Shown: positions 11,330 through 23,052, counted from the first letter of the stretch. The stretch: 64,000 nt of DNA from Sthenelais limicola (GCA_942159475.1 OW804097.1:10293172-10357171), one strand, 5' to 3'. Numbers and translations are program-made. Notes: a model not told the origin generated them from the letters alone.

Positions 11330-11710
11330 CACACTTGTATGGGTTCAGTCTTCAGAACATGTACAATAAGGGGGTTTGCATGTCCGCCATATTGAATCCT
11401 GATTCGCATGGAATTATGGGAGTTGTATGTCAGAAAATGTACAATAGAGGATTTGCACATTTAATTGTACGTATAGCTCCTTGAGACAACCACTGACCCA
11501 GCCCCACAGACCCACACGCTTTGTATGGGTTCAGTCTTCAGAAAATGTACAATAGGGGGTTGCATGTCCGCCATTTTGAATCCTGATTCAGAAAATGTAC
11601 AATAGGGGGGTTGCATGTCCGCCATTTTGAAACCTGATTCAGAAAATGTACAATAGGGGGTTTGCATGTAGGCATGTCCGCCATTTTGAATCCTGATTCG
11701 CATGGAATTA
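11330..11710. repeat. Tandem short repeat with GCCATTTTGAATCC
   Basis: The block CAGAAAATGTACAATAGGGG / GCATGTCCGCCATTTTGA occurs four times (near 11355, 11540, 11588, 11640). Two copies end with the family D terminus ATTCGCATGGAATTATG in reverse orientation. Confidence 0.75.
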
Positions 11711-11733
11711 TGAGGGTTGTATGTTAGTGTAAA

Positions 11734-12144
11734 TGTGATCCGTTTTAGGAAAATGAGACATAAGTTGCAAAAAATGAAATTTGAGATATCACCATATCGG
11801 AAAAGATGAGACCAACCCGATTCCAATGAATGTAAACATTAAGGATATCTAACAAGTAGTTTGTATCTTTTTAGTTAGCTATTTTTATTTTTGAAAAACA
11901 CGTTTGGAATATTTCTGGGTGGATAATTACCAGTAAAGTAGCTAAATATACTCAATGAGATGATCTAAGAAACGCACTGATATAATTAATAAACAGTCTT
12001 GAGATTTGAGAGATGTATTCATACAACCAAAAGGACTAGACACTCCAAAAATGAAAATATTCCAACAAAGAGATCTTGTAAATAAACGACTTTGAAAAAC
12101 ACCAATTTTGCGACTTGTGACTCATATTCCTGAAACACATCACA
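11734..12144 (+). mobile_element. Family B MITE, diverged
   Basis: Starts TGTGATCCGTTTTAGG, ends CCTGAAACACATCACA. The left TIR has more substitutions than the right. Confidence 0.85.
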
Positions 12145-12149
12145 AATGC

Positions 12150-12290
12150 TATAAAAAACATGTTATGTTCAGCATGGAATATTTACCCATGATCCAATGT
12201 AAATATCCATGTGTTTTACATGTTTCCATGTAAAACAAGACTTCATTTTTCCCATCAGGCATTTGTTTTTTATAGATCCTTTTACACAAG
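12150..12290 (-). repeat. Inverted copy of repeat D left part
   Basis: Contains ATGTTCAGCATGGA, CCATGTGTTTTACATG and TTTTTCCCATCAGGCAT, reverse-complementary to 8820-8930. Confidence 0.65.
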
Positions 12291-12600
12291 GTATGGTAAT
12301 TGTTGACATATTATGAATTTATATTATCAACGACCTTTTAGTTTACTACTTATAGCGCTATTAAATCTATTTTCTTAACTATAACTTTCACAAATTTGAA
12401 ACATTTTTCCCGAATTATGCGATTATTTTGGTATTTTCAATAATACACAAAGTCAGTGCAGTCTAGGCTCACAGCCTCTCAGATCAGATAAGATCTGTAT
12501 GTCAGTGATTGGACGCCTACTGCGCTATTTGCTTCCCCCCTCGCCCCGCACGCCCTGAGTATAGGCCAAACACGACCGTCCTAAAGGGATTTTGCGGTTA

Positions 12601-13762
12601 TACTATTGATAAACTGTTGATATACTGTTGATATACTGTTGATATACTGTTGATATACTGTTGATATACTGTTGATATACTGTTGATATACTGTTGATAT
12701 ACTGTTGATATACTGCTGATATAATGTTGATATACTGTTGATAAACTGTTGATATACTGTTGATATACTGCCGATATACTGTTGATATACTGCTGATATA
12801 ATGTTGATATACTGTTGATATACTGTTGATATACTGCCGATATACTGCCGATATACTGTTGATATACTGCTGATATACTGTTGATATACTGTTGATATAC
12901 TGTTGATATACTGTTGATATACTGTTGATATACTGTTGATATACTGTTGATATACTGTTGATATACTGTTGATATACTGTTGATATACTGTTGATATACT
13001 GTTGATATACTGTTGATATACTGTTGATATACTGTTGATATACTGTTGATATACTGTTGATATACTGCTGATATACTGTTGATATACTGTTGATATACTG
13101 TTGATATACTGCTGATATACTGTTGATATACTGTTGATATACTGCTGATATACTGTTGATATACTGTTGGTATACTGTTGATATACTGTTGATATACTGT
13201 TGATATACTGTTGATATACTGCTGATATACTGTTGATATACTGTTGATATACTGTTGATATACTGTTGATATACTGTTGATATACTGTTGATTTTCCTTC
13301 TGATATACTGCTGATATACTGTTGATATACTGTTGATATACTGTTGATATACTGTTGATATACTGTTGATATACTGTTGATATACTGTTGATATACTGTT
13401 GATATACTGCTGATATACTGTTGATATACTGTTGATATACTGTTGATATACTGTTGATATACTATTGATATACTATTGATATACTGTTGATATACTGTTG
13501 ATTTTCCTTCTGATATACTGTTGATATACTGTTGATATACTGTTGATATACTGTTGATATACTGTTGATATACTGTTGATATACTGTTGATATACTGTTG
13601 ATATACTGTTGATATACTGCTGATATAATGTTGATATACTGTTGATATACTGTTGATATACTGTTGATATACTGTTGATATACTGTTGATATACTGCTGA
13701 TATAATGTTGATATACTGTTGATATACTGTTGATATACTGTTGATATACTGCCGATATACTA
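12601..13762. repeat. 12-bp minisatellite, about 1.15 kb
   Basis: Nearly uninterrupted TGTTGATATACT units (about 95) with variants GCTGAT, GCCGAT and ATAATG. Two identical interruptions by GATTTTCCTTC lie at about 13290 and 13500, exactly 210 bp apart, which points to a longer duplicated block. The minus strand is open (Gln-Tyr-Ile-Asn-Ser-Ile-Ser type repeat) only because the unit is four codons long without a stop. Confidence 0.97.
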
Positions 13763-13979
13763 TCAATAATTATACTATTAATATACTATTCATTAATACC
13801 ATTAATATACTATTTGTTATATCATAAGATGCAGTGGGGCTAGCTTCCCTCAGTTTGGAGGGATTCTGTCGGCTCTGGGCCCGGATTAGAATGATGTTAA
13901 TCGTAACCTGTCTGCCTCAGACTGGAGAGAATACAACCACTACATGTTCCTGAGAAGCTCTTCTCAAACGATTGTATTT

Positions 13980-14043
13980 GTCGATCAATACACATGTTAA
14001 TTATTCACTCAAACGAACAACGGCTCCCACCGATCAATAAATG
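13980..14043 (+). repeat. Duplicated flank of a family A MITE, copy 1
   Basis: GTCGATCAATACACATG, AATTATTCACTCAAACG and ACAACGGCTCCCACC match 15850-15911 almost base for base, and each copy runs directly into a family A element. Confidence 0.8.
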
Positions 14044-14277
14044 GGGGAAATGGCCAGAAAATGTACAATTCACTTTCACCAATGTCCTCAAATAACCCAA
14101 ATTTCAGACGAAAATAAAGTTCAAAATACAGTTCAACCTAACCAAATAGATTGCTAGAATCAATGCAATGCTGAATATACTCGGGTTTACCTTGTATTGA
14201 CCAGATTGCAGCCTATTTTAGCGGAATTTACTAAATGTGTACAGCTGCCAATTGTACATTTTCTGAAAATCTGACCC
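14044..14277 (+). mobile_element. Family A MITE, GGGTGAAG type (altered end)
   Basis: Left end degraded to GGGGGAAATGGCCAG; right end CTGAAAATCTGACCC intact. 234 bp. Confidence 0.85.
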
Positions 14278-14685
14278 AAATACCATTAAATTTTTACAAC
14301 CAGCTGACCTAAATGCACTCACCCATGAGGGTTATTTATAGACTCAGAATATATAGGTCAACATTGATGTTTATGCACACCCAAACACTTGATAATAACA
14401 ACGTGTAAAACGCAGCGTTTCTCATTAATTTGTTTGTAAAAATATCGAAAAGAGCAGGGTATAGCATCCTGTTAGCGCGTTTCCTCTCTCGCCCTGATAG
14501 GACCTAATATTCACAAAAGTATGTTGTAACTTCTTTACAATGTTGTACAAAGAGTGCGTAAAGCAACCCCCCCCCCCCTCCTTAAAGAAAGATGCCATGG
14601 AAATATATACTATTTGTACATAAATCTACAGACAATGTCAACATTTCAAAATGTGTTAAAAAGCCAACCTTGTACACTTGTATAG
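14278..14685. other. Non-coding DNA
   Basis: No gene or repeat boundary recognised; a poly-C run lies at about 14568. Confidence 0.5.
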
Positions 14686-14917
14686 GGGTCAGATTTTCAG
14701 AAAATGTACAATTCGCCTTCACCAATCCTCCCAAATAACCCACATTTAAGACAGAAATGTGCCTCAAAATGCAGTTTAACATAACAGAACTGATACTTTA
14801 AACCAATGCGATACCAAATGTACTCAGATATACGCAATATCATTTTGTTAGCAGAATTTAGCAGAAATTACTAAATATGTACAGCTGCCAATTGTACATT
14901 TTCTGAAAATCTCACCC
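14686..14917 (+). mobile_element. Family A MITE with ATAG target duplication
   Basis: GGGTCAGATTTTCAG to CTGAAAATCTCACCC, flanked by ATAG on both sides (14682-14685 and 14918-14921). Confidence 0.92.
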
Positions 14918-14966
14918 ATAGGATGTCGACCACTGACCAAAACATAGGGCATCGATGGGTCTGGTG

Positions 14967-15070
14967 ATGGGCCAGAGCGCCATAATATGTACAATCGACA
15001 ACTCTACTCATTAAGTCAATTCTGCCAAATCAAGCATAAAAATGATAAACGCTAGGTACCTCTGAGTATA
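14967..15070 (-). mobile_element. Family A MITE, fragment
   Basis: GGGCCAGAGCGCCATAATATG followed by family A interior in reverse orientation, cut at the ATAT that borders the next copy. Confidence 0.6.
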
Positions 15071-15071
15071 T

Positions 15072-15310
15072 GGGTCAGATTTTCAGTAAATGTACAATTG
15101 GCAGCTCTACACATTTAGGAAATTCAGCTAAATTAAGCTGAAAAATGATGAATACCGGGTATATCTGTGTATATATATTTGGCATCGCATTGATTTAAAG
15201 TATCAGTTTTGTTATGTTAAACTGCTTTTTAAACCTCATTATTGTCTTAAATGTGGGTTATTCGAGAGGATTGGTGAAGGCGAATTGTACATTTTCTGAA
15301 AATCTGACCC
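15072..15310 (-). mobile_element. Family A MITE, reverse, ATAT duplication
   Basis: GGGTCAGATTTTCAG to CTGAAAATCTGACCC with ATAT on both sides. Apparently inserted inside the fragmentary copy to its left. Confidence 0.9.
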
Positions 15311-15389
15311 ATATTTGGTAGTGCCTTGATTTAAAAAGTCGGTTGTTTAGTTTAGCTGCCCCAAGTGAGATAGAGGGAAAGTTGGCCAA

Positions 15390-15440
15390 TGTCCGCCCCC
15401 CTTCCCCCCCCTCCCCCCTCCCCCCCCCCCCCCACCCCCA
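15390..15440. repeat. C-rich low-complexity tract
   Basis: Almost pure C with scattered T over about 50 bp. Confidence 0.8.
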
Positions 15441-15708
15441 CGTCCAGTATTGCTGATATCTGTACAAAAAAGAATCCCATATCCACTCTAGGCCCAAACC
15501 CTCAGATCAGGTAAGAATGATTATCAGTGATTAGACGCCTACTTCGCTAATCGTCCTGACCTGAAGACTCGGCGTTCTAATGGGATTATAATGAAATTTT
15601 GCGGTATCAATGGAATTATAACGGCACTTTGCGCCTGAGGTTTGAGGGGGGAGGCTTTAACCCCTTCGTTTGAAGGGACTCTCTCATCTTTGGGCCTAGA
15701 TTGTATAA

Positions 15709-15833
15709 GGGTCAGATCGCCAGCAGAAAATGTACAATTCACCTTCACAAATTCGTTGAAATAACCCTAATTTCGGACGAAAATAAAGTTCAAAACACAG
15801 TTCAATCTAACCAAACCTAAACAAACCTAACGA
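15709..15833 (+). mobile_element. Family A MITE, 5' fragment
   Basis: GGGTCAGATCGCCAGCAG, a mixture of the two end-types, then the left half only. Confidence 0.7.
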
Positions 15834-15849
15834 TGGTATACGATATTTG

Positions 15850-15911
15850 TCGATCAATACACATGTTAATCATTCACTCAAACAAACAACGGCACCCACC
15901 AATCAATAAAT
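15850..15911 (+). repeat. Duplicated flank of a family A MITE, copy 2
   Basis: Partner of 13980-14043. Confidence 0.8.
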
Positions 15912-16146
15912 GGGTGAAGTCGCCAGAAAATGTACAATTTACTTTCACCAATCTCCTCAATTAACCCAAATTTCAGTCGAAAATAAAGTTCAAAATACAG
16001 TTGAACCTAACCAAACAGATTGCTAGAATCAATGCAATGCCAAATATACTCAAATTTACCTAGTATTGGCCAAATTGCCGCCTAATTTAGCAGAATTTAC
16101 TAAATGCATACACCTGCCAATTGTACATTTTCTGAAAATCTGACCC
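15912..16146 (+). mobile_element. Family A MITE, GGGTGAAG type
   Basis: GGGTGAAGTCGCCAG to CTGAAAATCTGACCC, close to the family average. Confidence 0.9.
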
Positions 16147-16540
16147 ATGAAAAACTTCTAACTTACCGACAATTGCCTGAATAAGTGATCGGTTCCTGCA
16201 GTACATGGCCATGTTTGAGATGGTGTGATGAGATGGTATTATTAATGCCCTACTGGTGGCTATAGGGTAGTGGTGTACTATATGTCCCTCTCACTACAGC
16301 TATATATATGCAAGGGTAGAGTGTATATAGAGTGTAGTATGTATATATAGTATAGTAATTCTCCCAGCTGTAAGACCAAAGCCCGTACAAACACTCTCAC
16401 CCACTGGTCCCGCACATGTGAGAGCTCCCTGATCTACATTACAGGATCTTTGGGTCTACTTACTACATGTATGTGTATTACGACGGACCCGCCCCCTGTC
16501 CGTGTGGGGATGAAGCACACAGAGACTGGCTAGAAATGTT
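16147..16540. other. Non-coding DNA
   Basis: Includes a TATATATATG/GTATATAG-rich stretch at 16300-16350. No gene. Confidence 0.5.
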
Positions 16541-16620
16541 TGTGTGTGGTGGGGGGGGGGGGGATGGGGAAGGGGAAGCGGAATGGGGAGGGAGGGGGGA
16601 GGGGGAAGGGGGGTGCAAAG
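16541..16620. repeat. G-rich low-complexity tract
   Basis: Runs of G with A, T and C interspersed; potential G-quadruplex sequence on the plus strand. Confidence 0.75.
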
Positions 16621-16654
16621 GGCTTCACTCCCCTCCATATCAGTAGAGGGACAA

Positions 16655-16812
16655 TACATATATGGAACCTAGCAAGGGGGAAGTCTGTACACTTGTTATT
16701 GACCGAGGGAGCGCGGGAAGTTAGAGGGCGTTAGCCCGAGATCTTCTGTGCTCCCGATGTCACTAACAAGTGTACAGACTTCACCCGAGCTTTGTTCCAT
16801 ATTTATTACACC
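16655..16812. mobile_element. Foldback palindrome 3
   Basis: Arms ATATGGAAC / GTTCCATAT and AAGTCTGTACACTTGTTA / TAACAAGTGTACAGACTT around a centre containing GGGCGTTAGCCC. The right arm runs out into CATATTTATTACACCCC, and an inverse GGGGTGTAATAA lies at about 16978-16990, so the element may extend to about 16990. Confidence 0.85.
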
Positions 16813-16990
16813 CCATTAATAAATAAAAACTATAAATAATTAAAAAATAAAAGAAGTAATTTACGTTTTGGGTGGACCTACTTGTTGTATGTCCCCAGGG
16901 TGACATAACTCACATGTTATGCACCACTTTGACCAAGTGTGACATACAATGCTGAAGGTATAGGAAGCAACAGCACAGGGGTGTAATAAA

Positions 16991-17930
16991 AGACACAATA
17001 TACAGATAAACAGTAAATTTAATAAATAGTTTCTAATTTTTAATCTTTGGAAACATCACCATGAATATTAGAGGGAATGCAGGTAGACGGGTTTTTACAT
17101 GGATGAAGGATAACACCTCATAATCGGCCTTATCGAAATCAAACACTAAGATCTAAAATATTGAACTGTCGTGTGTGGAAGATTTTGTTGTCGTCATAAT
17201 GAGTTGTGTTCCAGACACAATAAGTATCGTATCATATCAGTATCGTATCATATCAGTTCTCCTAGTCATGCTATTGAGCCTGAGAGAGAGTTATATATTT
17301 AGTACTTTTGCCTTTACGCATATCTTCAACCCTATGTTTGGTTAATAAGAACTGTTATGAACCTCTTCATCATCCTTGCCTTAAATATTGTTTATTTGAG
17401 ATGAAGGAGACTTGTATATTTACTGGCGGCGACTGGGCTAGCCTATGTACTTAGAAAAGTAGAAAGAAAAATCGTTTATTTGAAAGTTAGTGAATGAAGT
17501 AACAACTGATGATCATTTGTTGAATGTTGAAACGTTAATAATGGTATCCATCTTTTCATTTTTTGATATTCCAACTGTGCACAGATTTTAAATTTTAAAT
17601 TGTTATCCGTATTCTTGATATTTAAAATATTCATACTTGAGTAGTAAAGAAATAAAGTATTTAAGATAAAAAAAAAGATCTAAAATATCCACCATACTAT
17701 GTCAGAACAGGTTTGTAGTAGTCGACAAAGAAGAAGATATACTGTGGAAAAAGCTACATTCGGATCTATCCGCTCTGATTGAACAGAATAGAAACGCAAA
17801 ATAAAGGGTAAACAAAATTACCATGTCTTTTTTTTTAAAAAAAAAGTTCAAAATAAATGCAACGGTTGAGCAGAAAGAAAAAACGTGAGTTGTTAAATTT
17901 CGATGTCACTCGCTTAGATTTGTTGCCAAG
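16991..17930. other. Non-coding DNA with a hammerhead-like motif
   Basis: GTATCGTATCATATCA is tandemly repeated near 17225. At 17506-17535 CTGATGA, a CATT/AATG stem and GAAAC recall the two halves of a hammerhead ribozyme core; see findings. No supported gene. Confidence 0.45.
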
Positions 17931-18143
17931 ATGAATAAAATAGCAGATGCTTTAAATAAACAATCAAACATTATGTGGAATGCTTTGCCTATTGAAATTA
18001 AGAAGACTTTCCATCACAAAAGCTTGTGTTTGTTTTTTTTAATTGCAAGACGGCAAGTCAAGGAAATAAAGTGGATTTGCAAAAATAAAAAACTATTCTT
18101 AGACATGAAAGACATTAATCTGATTTTGTCGTCATTTGTATAG
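17931..18143 (+). pseudogene. Possible LINE reverse-transcriptase tail relic
   Basis: A 70-residue frame contains WNALPIEIKKT followed by a basic Lys/Arg-rich segment. This resembles the Trp-Asn-x-Leu-Pro motif and basic tail near the end of many LINE ORF2 proteins. No reverse-transcriptase core is found upstream, so at best this is a 5'-truncated remnant. It could equally be chance. Confidence 0.3.
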
Positions 18144-18194
18144 GCAGGATTTCAGCATTTGATTGGCCTACAGAGTAGTAGTAGATCAACATTT

Positions 18195-18416
18195 GGGTCA
18201 GATCTTCAGAAAATGTACAATTGGCAGCTCTACACATTTAGGAAATTTGGCTAAATTAGGCTGAAAAATGATGAATACTGGGTATATCTGGGTACATTTG
18301 GTATCGCATTGATTTATAGTATCAGTTCTGTTATGTTAAACTGCATTTTGAGGCTCATTTTTATCTTAAATGAGGATTGGTGAAGGCGAATTGTACATTT
18401 TCTGAAAATCTGACCC
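18195..18416 (-). mobile_element. Family A MITE, reverse, ATTT duplication
   Basis: GGGTCAGATCTTCAG to CTGAAAATCTGACCC; ATTT precedes (18191-18194) and follows (18417-18420). A small internal deletion makes it 222 bp. Confidence 0.92.
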
Positions 18417-18490
18417 ATTTGACAGATGACCACTCACTCTCAGCAAAGTTCTCTGGGCTTTTGAAAACAACCAAGTCGGAACAGATAAGT

Positions 18491-18722
18491 GGGTCAGATT
18501 TTCAGAAAATGCACAATTTACAGTTCTACACATCAATCATATTCTGCTAAATTACCTAAATTAGTGAAAAATGATAAATACTAGGTATATCTGAGTATAT
18601 TCTGTATTGTATTCATTCAATTAATCTGTCTGGTTATGTTGAATTGTATTTTAACCTAATGTTCTTCTTAAATGTGGGTTTTTTGAGAGGATTGGTGAAG
18701 GCCAATTGTACTTTTTCTAAAA
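18491..18722 (-). mobile_element. Family A MITE, reverse, right end decayed
   Basis: Clean left end GGGTCAGATTTTCAG; the right TIR is reduced to TTGTACTTTTTCTAAAAGC. Confidence 0.8.
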
Positions 18723-18934
18723 GCTTTAGAAATAAACTAAAAAAACATGTTTCGGACTTAATTGAGAGAAAATGAGGAAAATTAGGTATGAGAGGGATTC
18801 TATGGTGATCTGTGGACGTAAATAACGAACCAATGTTATAAATATTATATGTATACACGTTGAAAGATACACAAAAATGTTTCTTTTTATGCTTTTATTG
18901 TTTATCTGTATATCGTATCTTTTATTGTATATCT

Positions 18935-19169
18935 GGGTGAAGTCGCCAGAAAATGCACAATTCATTTCCCCTAACCCTTTCAAATAACCCAAATTTCAGA
19001 CGAAAATAAAGTTCAAAATACATTTTAACCTAACCAAACAGATTGCTAGAATCAATGCAATGCCAAATATACTCGAATTTACCTAGTATTGACCAAATTG
19101 TAGCGTAATTTAGCAGAATTTACTTAATGTGTACAGCTGCTAATTGTACATTTTCTGAAAATCTGACCC
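18935..19169 (+). mobile_element. Family A MITE, GGGTGAAG type
   Basis: GGGTGAAGTCGCCAG to CTGAAAATCTGACCC. Confidence 0.9.
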
Positions 19170-19372
19170 ATGTGTCGGTATGTTGTTCATGAATGCGACC
19201 TGACTTACCAGTTTGAACCGCGTTGAGATTAAATATTTACTTCCGCATAGAACCACAGGGTGGTAGCACTGGGCTGATATCTTGATGATTAATACTTTAC
19301 TAGAATTTTAATTATTTAGCGCTCTGTATAACTCAATTGCTGGATATGTTGTTGTCCGAGCAATGCGTGTAT

Positions 19373-19611
19373 GGGTCAGATTTTCAGAAAATGTACAATC
19401 GTCAGCTTTACAAATTTGGTACCTTTGGTAACAAATTAGAGTGGAATATTGTAGGTGCTATGCATATCCAAGTATCTTTGACATTTGTTTTTATTAAAGT
19501 CACCTCTTTTTAGTTTTGAACTGCATTTTGAACCCAATTTTTCTTTTAGACTGGGATCATTTATATGACGACTGGGGAAGGTGAATTGTACATTTTCCGA
19601 AAATCTGACCC
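19373..19611 (-). mobile_element. Family A MITE, reverse, diverged interior
   Basis: TIRs are clear (GGGTCAGATTTTCAG / CCGAAAATCTGACCC), but the interior differs strongly from the other copies; a separate subfamily or an old copy. Confidence 0.85.
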
Positions 19612-19748
19612 ACATAATAAATTCATATATTACCAGTCTTCATGCTCCAAAAGTATCTGCTCACTGACCGTTTTATTGAATGATTGATATGTCGTAATCA
19701 GGTTAATGTAACAGGTTCTATGCACATGTTTTCCTATTTCTCTAATCC

Positions 19749-19769
19749 ACACACACACACACACACACA
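19749..19769. repeat. (CA)n microsatellite
   Basis: About ten CA dinucleotides. Confidence 0.95.
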
Positions 19770-19849
19770 ATCACTTTAGCTTTTGTAAAAAAAATATGCC
19801 TCAATATTTCATGTAAACAGGATCAATACCTGTAGACAAAAATCGATAC

Positions 19850-20075
19850 AAGGATGATATTTCCAGAAAATGGACAATTCTCATTTTAGAAACCCTCCCA
19901 AATAACCCAAATTTGATACATAATGAGACTCAAAACACAATTCAGCAAAACCTTTGATTCAATTCAATACCAAATATAGTCAGATATATCTAATATTTAT
20001 CATTTTTCAGCCGAATTTAGCAGAATAACTAAATGTGTACAGCTGCCGATTGTATATTTTCTCATGATCTGACCC
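19850..20075 (+). mobile_element. Family A MITE, strongly diverged
   Basis: Left end decayed (GGATGATATTTCCAG), right end TCATGATCTGACCC; interior blocks AACCCAAATTTGA and CATTTTTCAGCCGAATTTAG still align with the family. Confidence 0.7.
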
Positions 20076-20280
20076 ACCATGAAACATGTCAGAGCCGAGC
20101 GCCAGAGGCCGGTATATATCCTATGGTAGCCCAGGAGAATTAAGAAGGCAAAGTTTTGAAATATTAAATGATTAGATCATTGTGGATTGGTACGAATATA
20201 TTGTATCGAAGGTATGCCAGGAATTGGACTAGAGACTTTTTAGACTTTAGTGCGACTACGCTTTCCTCCCAAAAGGGAAA

Positions 20281-21812
20281 AGTGAAAGGTGAGATTTGAG
20301 GGACGAGAGGTGAGAGGTGAGAGGTGAGAGGTGAGAGGTAAGGGACGAGAAGTGAGAGTTGAGGGACGAAGGGCGAGGGACGAGAGGTGAGGCACAAGAG
20401 ACGAGAGGCGTGAGATTAAGGACAAATGGTAAGAGAAGAAGGATGAGGGGTGAGAGATGAGGGATGCGAGGTGAGAGATGAGGGATGAGAGGTGAGAGAA
20501 GTGGGATGAGAGGTGAGAGATGAGGGACGAGAGGTGAGAGAAGTGGGATGAGAGATGAGGGATGCGAGGTGAGAGATGAGGGATGAGAGGTGAGAGATGA
20601 GGGACGAGAGGTGAGAGAAGAGGGATGAGAGGTGAGAGATGAGGGACGAGAGGTGAGAGAAGTGGGATGAGAGATGAGGGATGAGAGGTGAGAGATGAGG
20701 GAGGAGAGGTGAGAGGTGAGGGATGAGGGATGCGAGGTGAGAGATGAGGGATGAGAGGTGAGAGATGAGGGACGAGAGGTGAGAGAAGTGGGACGAGAGG
20801 TGAGAAATGAGGGACAAGAGGTGAGAGATGAGAGATGAGGGATGAGAGGTGAGGGATGAGAGGTGAGAGATGAGGGACAAGAGGTGAGAGATGAGGGACG
20901 AGAGGTGAGAGATGAGAGATGAGGGATGAGAGGTGAGGGATGAGAGATGAGAGAAGTGGGACGAGAGGTGAGAAATGAGGGACGAGAGGTGAGAGATGAG
21001 AGATGAGGGATGAGAGGTGAGGGATGAGGGACAAGAGGTGAGAGATGAGGGACGAGAGGTGAGAGAAGTGGGATGAGAGATGAGAGATGAGGGACAAGAG
21101 ATGAGAGAAGAGGGGTGAGAGGTGAGAGATGAGGGACAAAAGGTGAGAGATGAGGGACGAGAGGTGAGAGATGAGAGAACAGGGGCGACAGATAGCCTAA
21201 GAGATGAGGGATGGGAGAACAAGAGGTGAGAGATGAGAGAACAGGGACGAGAGGGGAGAGATGAGGGATGAGGGATGGATGAGAGATGAGAGGTGAGAGA
21301 TGAGAGGGGAGAGATGAGAGATGAGAGGTGAGATATGTGAGATGAGAGGGGAGAGATGAGGGACAAGAGGTGAGAGATGAGAGATGAGGGATGAGAGGTG
21401 AGAGATGAGGGACGAGAGGTGAGAGATGAGGGACGAGAGGTGAGAGATGAGGGACGAGAGGTGAGAGAAGTGGGATGAGAGATGAGAGATGAGGGACAAG
21501 AGGCGAGTGATGAGGGGTGAGAGGTGAGAGAAGAGGGACGAGAGGTGAGAGATGAGGGACGAGAGGTGAGAGATGAGGGACAAGAGGTGAGAGATGAGGG
21601 AGGAGAGGTGAGAGAAGAGGGACGAGAGGTAAGAGATGAGGGACAAGAGGTGAGAGATGAGGGACAAGAGGTGAGAGAAGAGGGACGAGAGGTGAGAGAT
21701 GAGGGACGAGAGGTGAGAGAAGAGGGACGAGAGGTGAGAGATGAGGGACGAGAGGTGAGAGATGAGGGATGAGAGGTGAGGGTTGAGGGATGAGGGAGGA
21801 GAGGTGAGAGGT
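20281..21812. repeat. 1.5-kb purine-strand satellite
   Basis: The plus strand is almost exclusively A, G and occasional T/C in units such as GAGATGAGGGACGAGAGGT and GAGAGAAGTGGGATGAGA. Units are combined in higher-order blocks of about 70-130 bp that recur several times. The minus strand reads open in more than one frame as Ser-His-Leu-Ser-Ser-Leu-type protein; I treat that as a consequence of composition. Confidence 0.96.
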
Positions 21813-22407
21813 GAGTGATGTCAGTTCCTTGAATGTGGTTTCCTAAAAAAAGATAATAAAAAGAAGTTACCCCCTGCCTTGTTTTCAGCCAGATAAATGG
21901 GAAACACAACCATTACTGTTTGCCCTAAACATAGTGGTGTGTATATAATAGTAACGACAGGTACTTAGTAGAGTGGTACAGAAAGGTAATAAATAATAAT
22001 ACATGAAATACTGCCCCATCTAGTGGTGAACTTGGTTGCAGTATGTATCTGCTATACACCATTACCGGCATCGGTCCCTCCCTCTACTTATCCGCAATTG
22101 TATATAAATATGTTGACAACCTCTTCGATTATTTGGAGATATTTGCTGAAGAAGGCATGTGTATCTGCAAATGTTGAATGTTTGCCCCGATGGCTCGCCA
22201 TGAATTTGAGTTGTTTTTCCATATCAGGAATGTGAATCCCCTGTAGAGATACACTTGGTGAATTTCGAGTGAATTAAATATGATGATGTATATGTAGAAT
22301 TTAATTGTCAATATCGACAAATAATTTAGATATCTCTAAATATTGAATATTTAGCCCGATGGCTCGCCAGAGGCTTGGGAGGCTGGACGATCAATGTTCC
22401 AATATCT
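21813..22407. other. Non-coding DNA
   Basis: Nothing recognisable except the short repeated phrase CCCGATGGCTCGCCA at about 22185 and 22353. Confidence 0.5.
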
Positions 22408-22641
22408 GGGTCAGTTTTTCAAAAAATGTACAATTCACTTTCACCACTCCTCTCAAATAGCTCACATTTAAGACACAAATAAGCTTCAAAATGCGGTTTA
22501 ACATAACAGAACTGATTCTTTCAATCAATGCAACACCAAATATACTCAGATATACGTGGTATTTATCATTTTCAGCCTAATTTAGGAGAATTTGTAGAAT
22601 GTGTAGAGCTGAGAATTGTACATTTTCTGAAAATCTGACCC
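22408..22641 (+). mobile_element. Family A MITE, symmetric type
   Basis: GGGTCAGTTTTTCAA to CTGAAAATCTGACCC; flanks ATCT / GTCT suggest a mutated 4-bp duplication. Confidence 0.88.
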
Positions 22642-23052
22642 GTCTATCTGTTTAGCTCCACGTCACCACGCCACCTGATGAGTGCAGAAGGCACCACTCA
22701 CTGTCAGCGCTTACACATAAAGGCCAATACATTTACAATTGTTTAACAAAGACGCATGTCGACTCTGTCAATGTCTTGTCGCGTTGCCTATACAATTTTC
22801 ATTTACTCATTTTGTTATTAACTTTGGTGGGAGCGGGAGAGAAAGGCAGTTTTTTTTTAATTAAGCCCATGGTGCTGGTATGGTTTGACGCCATCCCCAC
22901 GTCCCTGGTGCATGCCCGGCCACCTATGTGATAAGTTTAATGATAAGATAAGTGGTATTGTCACACCCCCCCCCCCCCCCCAACATCAACTTTATTCAAT
23001 ATGTCAACAAAACTTTCTCTTCCTCCAGCATATCGACATCTAGATTTACATA
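22642..23052. other. Non-coding DNA
   Basis: No gene; a run of about 17 C lies near 22965. Confidence 0.5.

Noticed and set aside
12601..13762. CRISPR-like array
   Set aside because: No spacers: the repeat is a continuous 12-bp tandem array in a eukaryotic context.
13473..13766. Minus-strand Gln-Tyr-Ile-Asn-Ser repeat protein
   Set aside because: A direct translation of the 12-bp minisatellite; the period of four codons without a stop keeps it open.
20240..21909. Long minus-strand frames (497 and 299 codons, Ser/Leu/His-rich) and a plus-strand Glu/Arg repeat frame
   Set aside because: They overlap in several frames and exist only because the purine-strand satellite lacks stop codons; no domain, no plausible start context.
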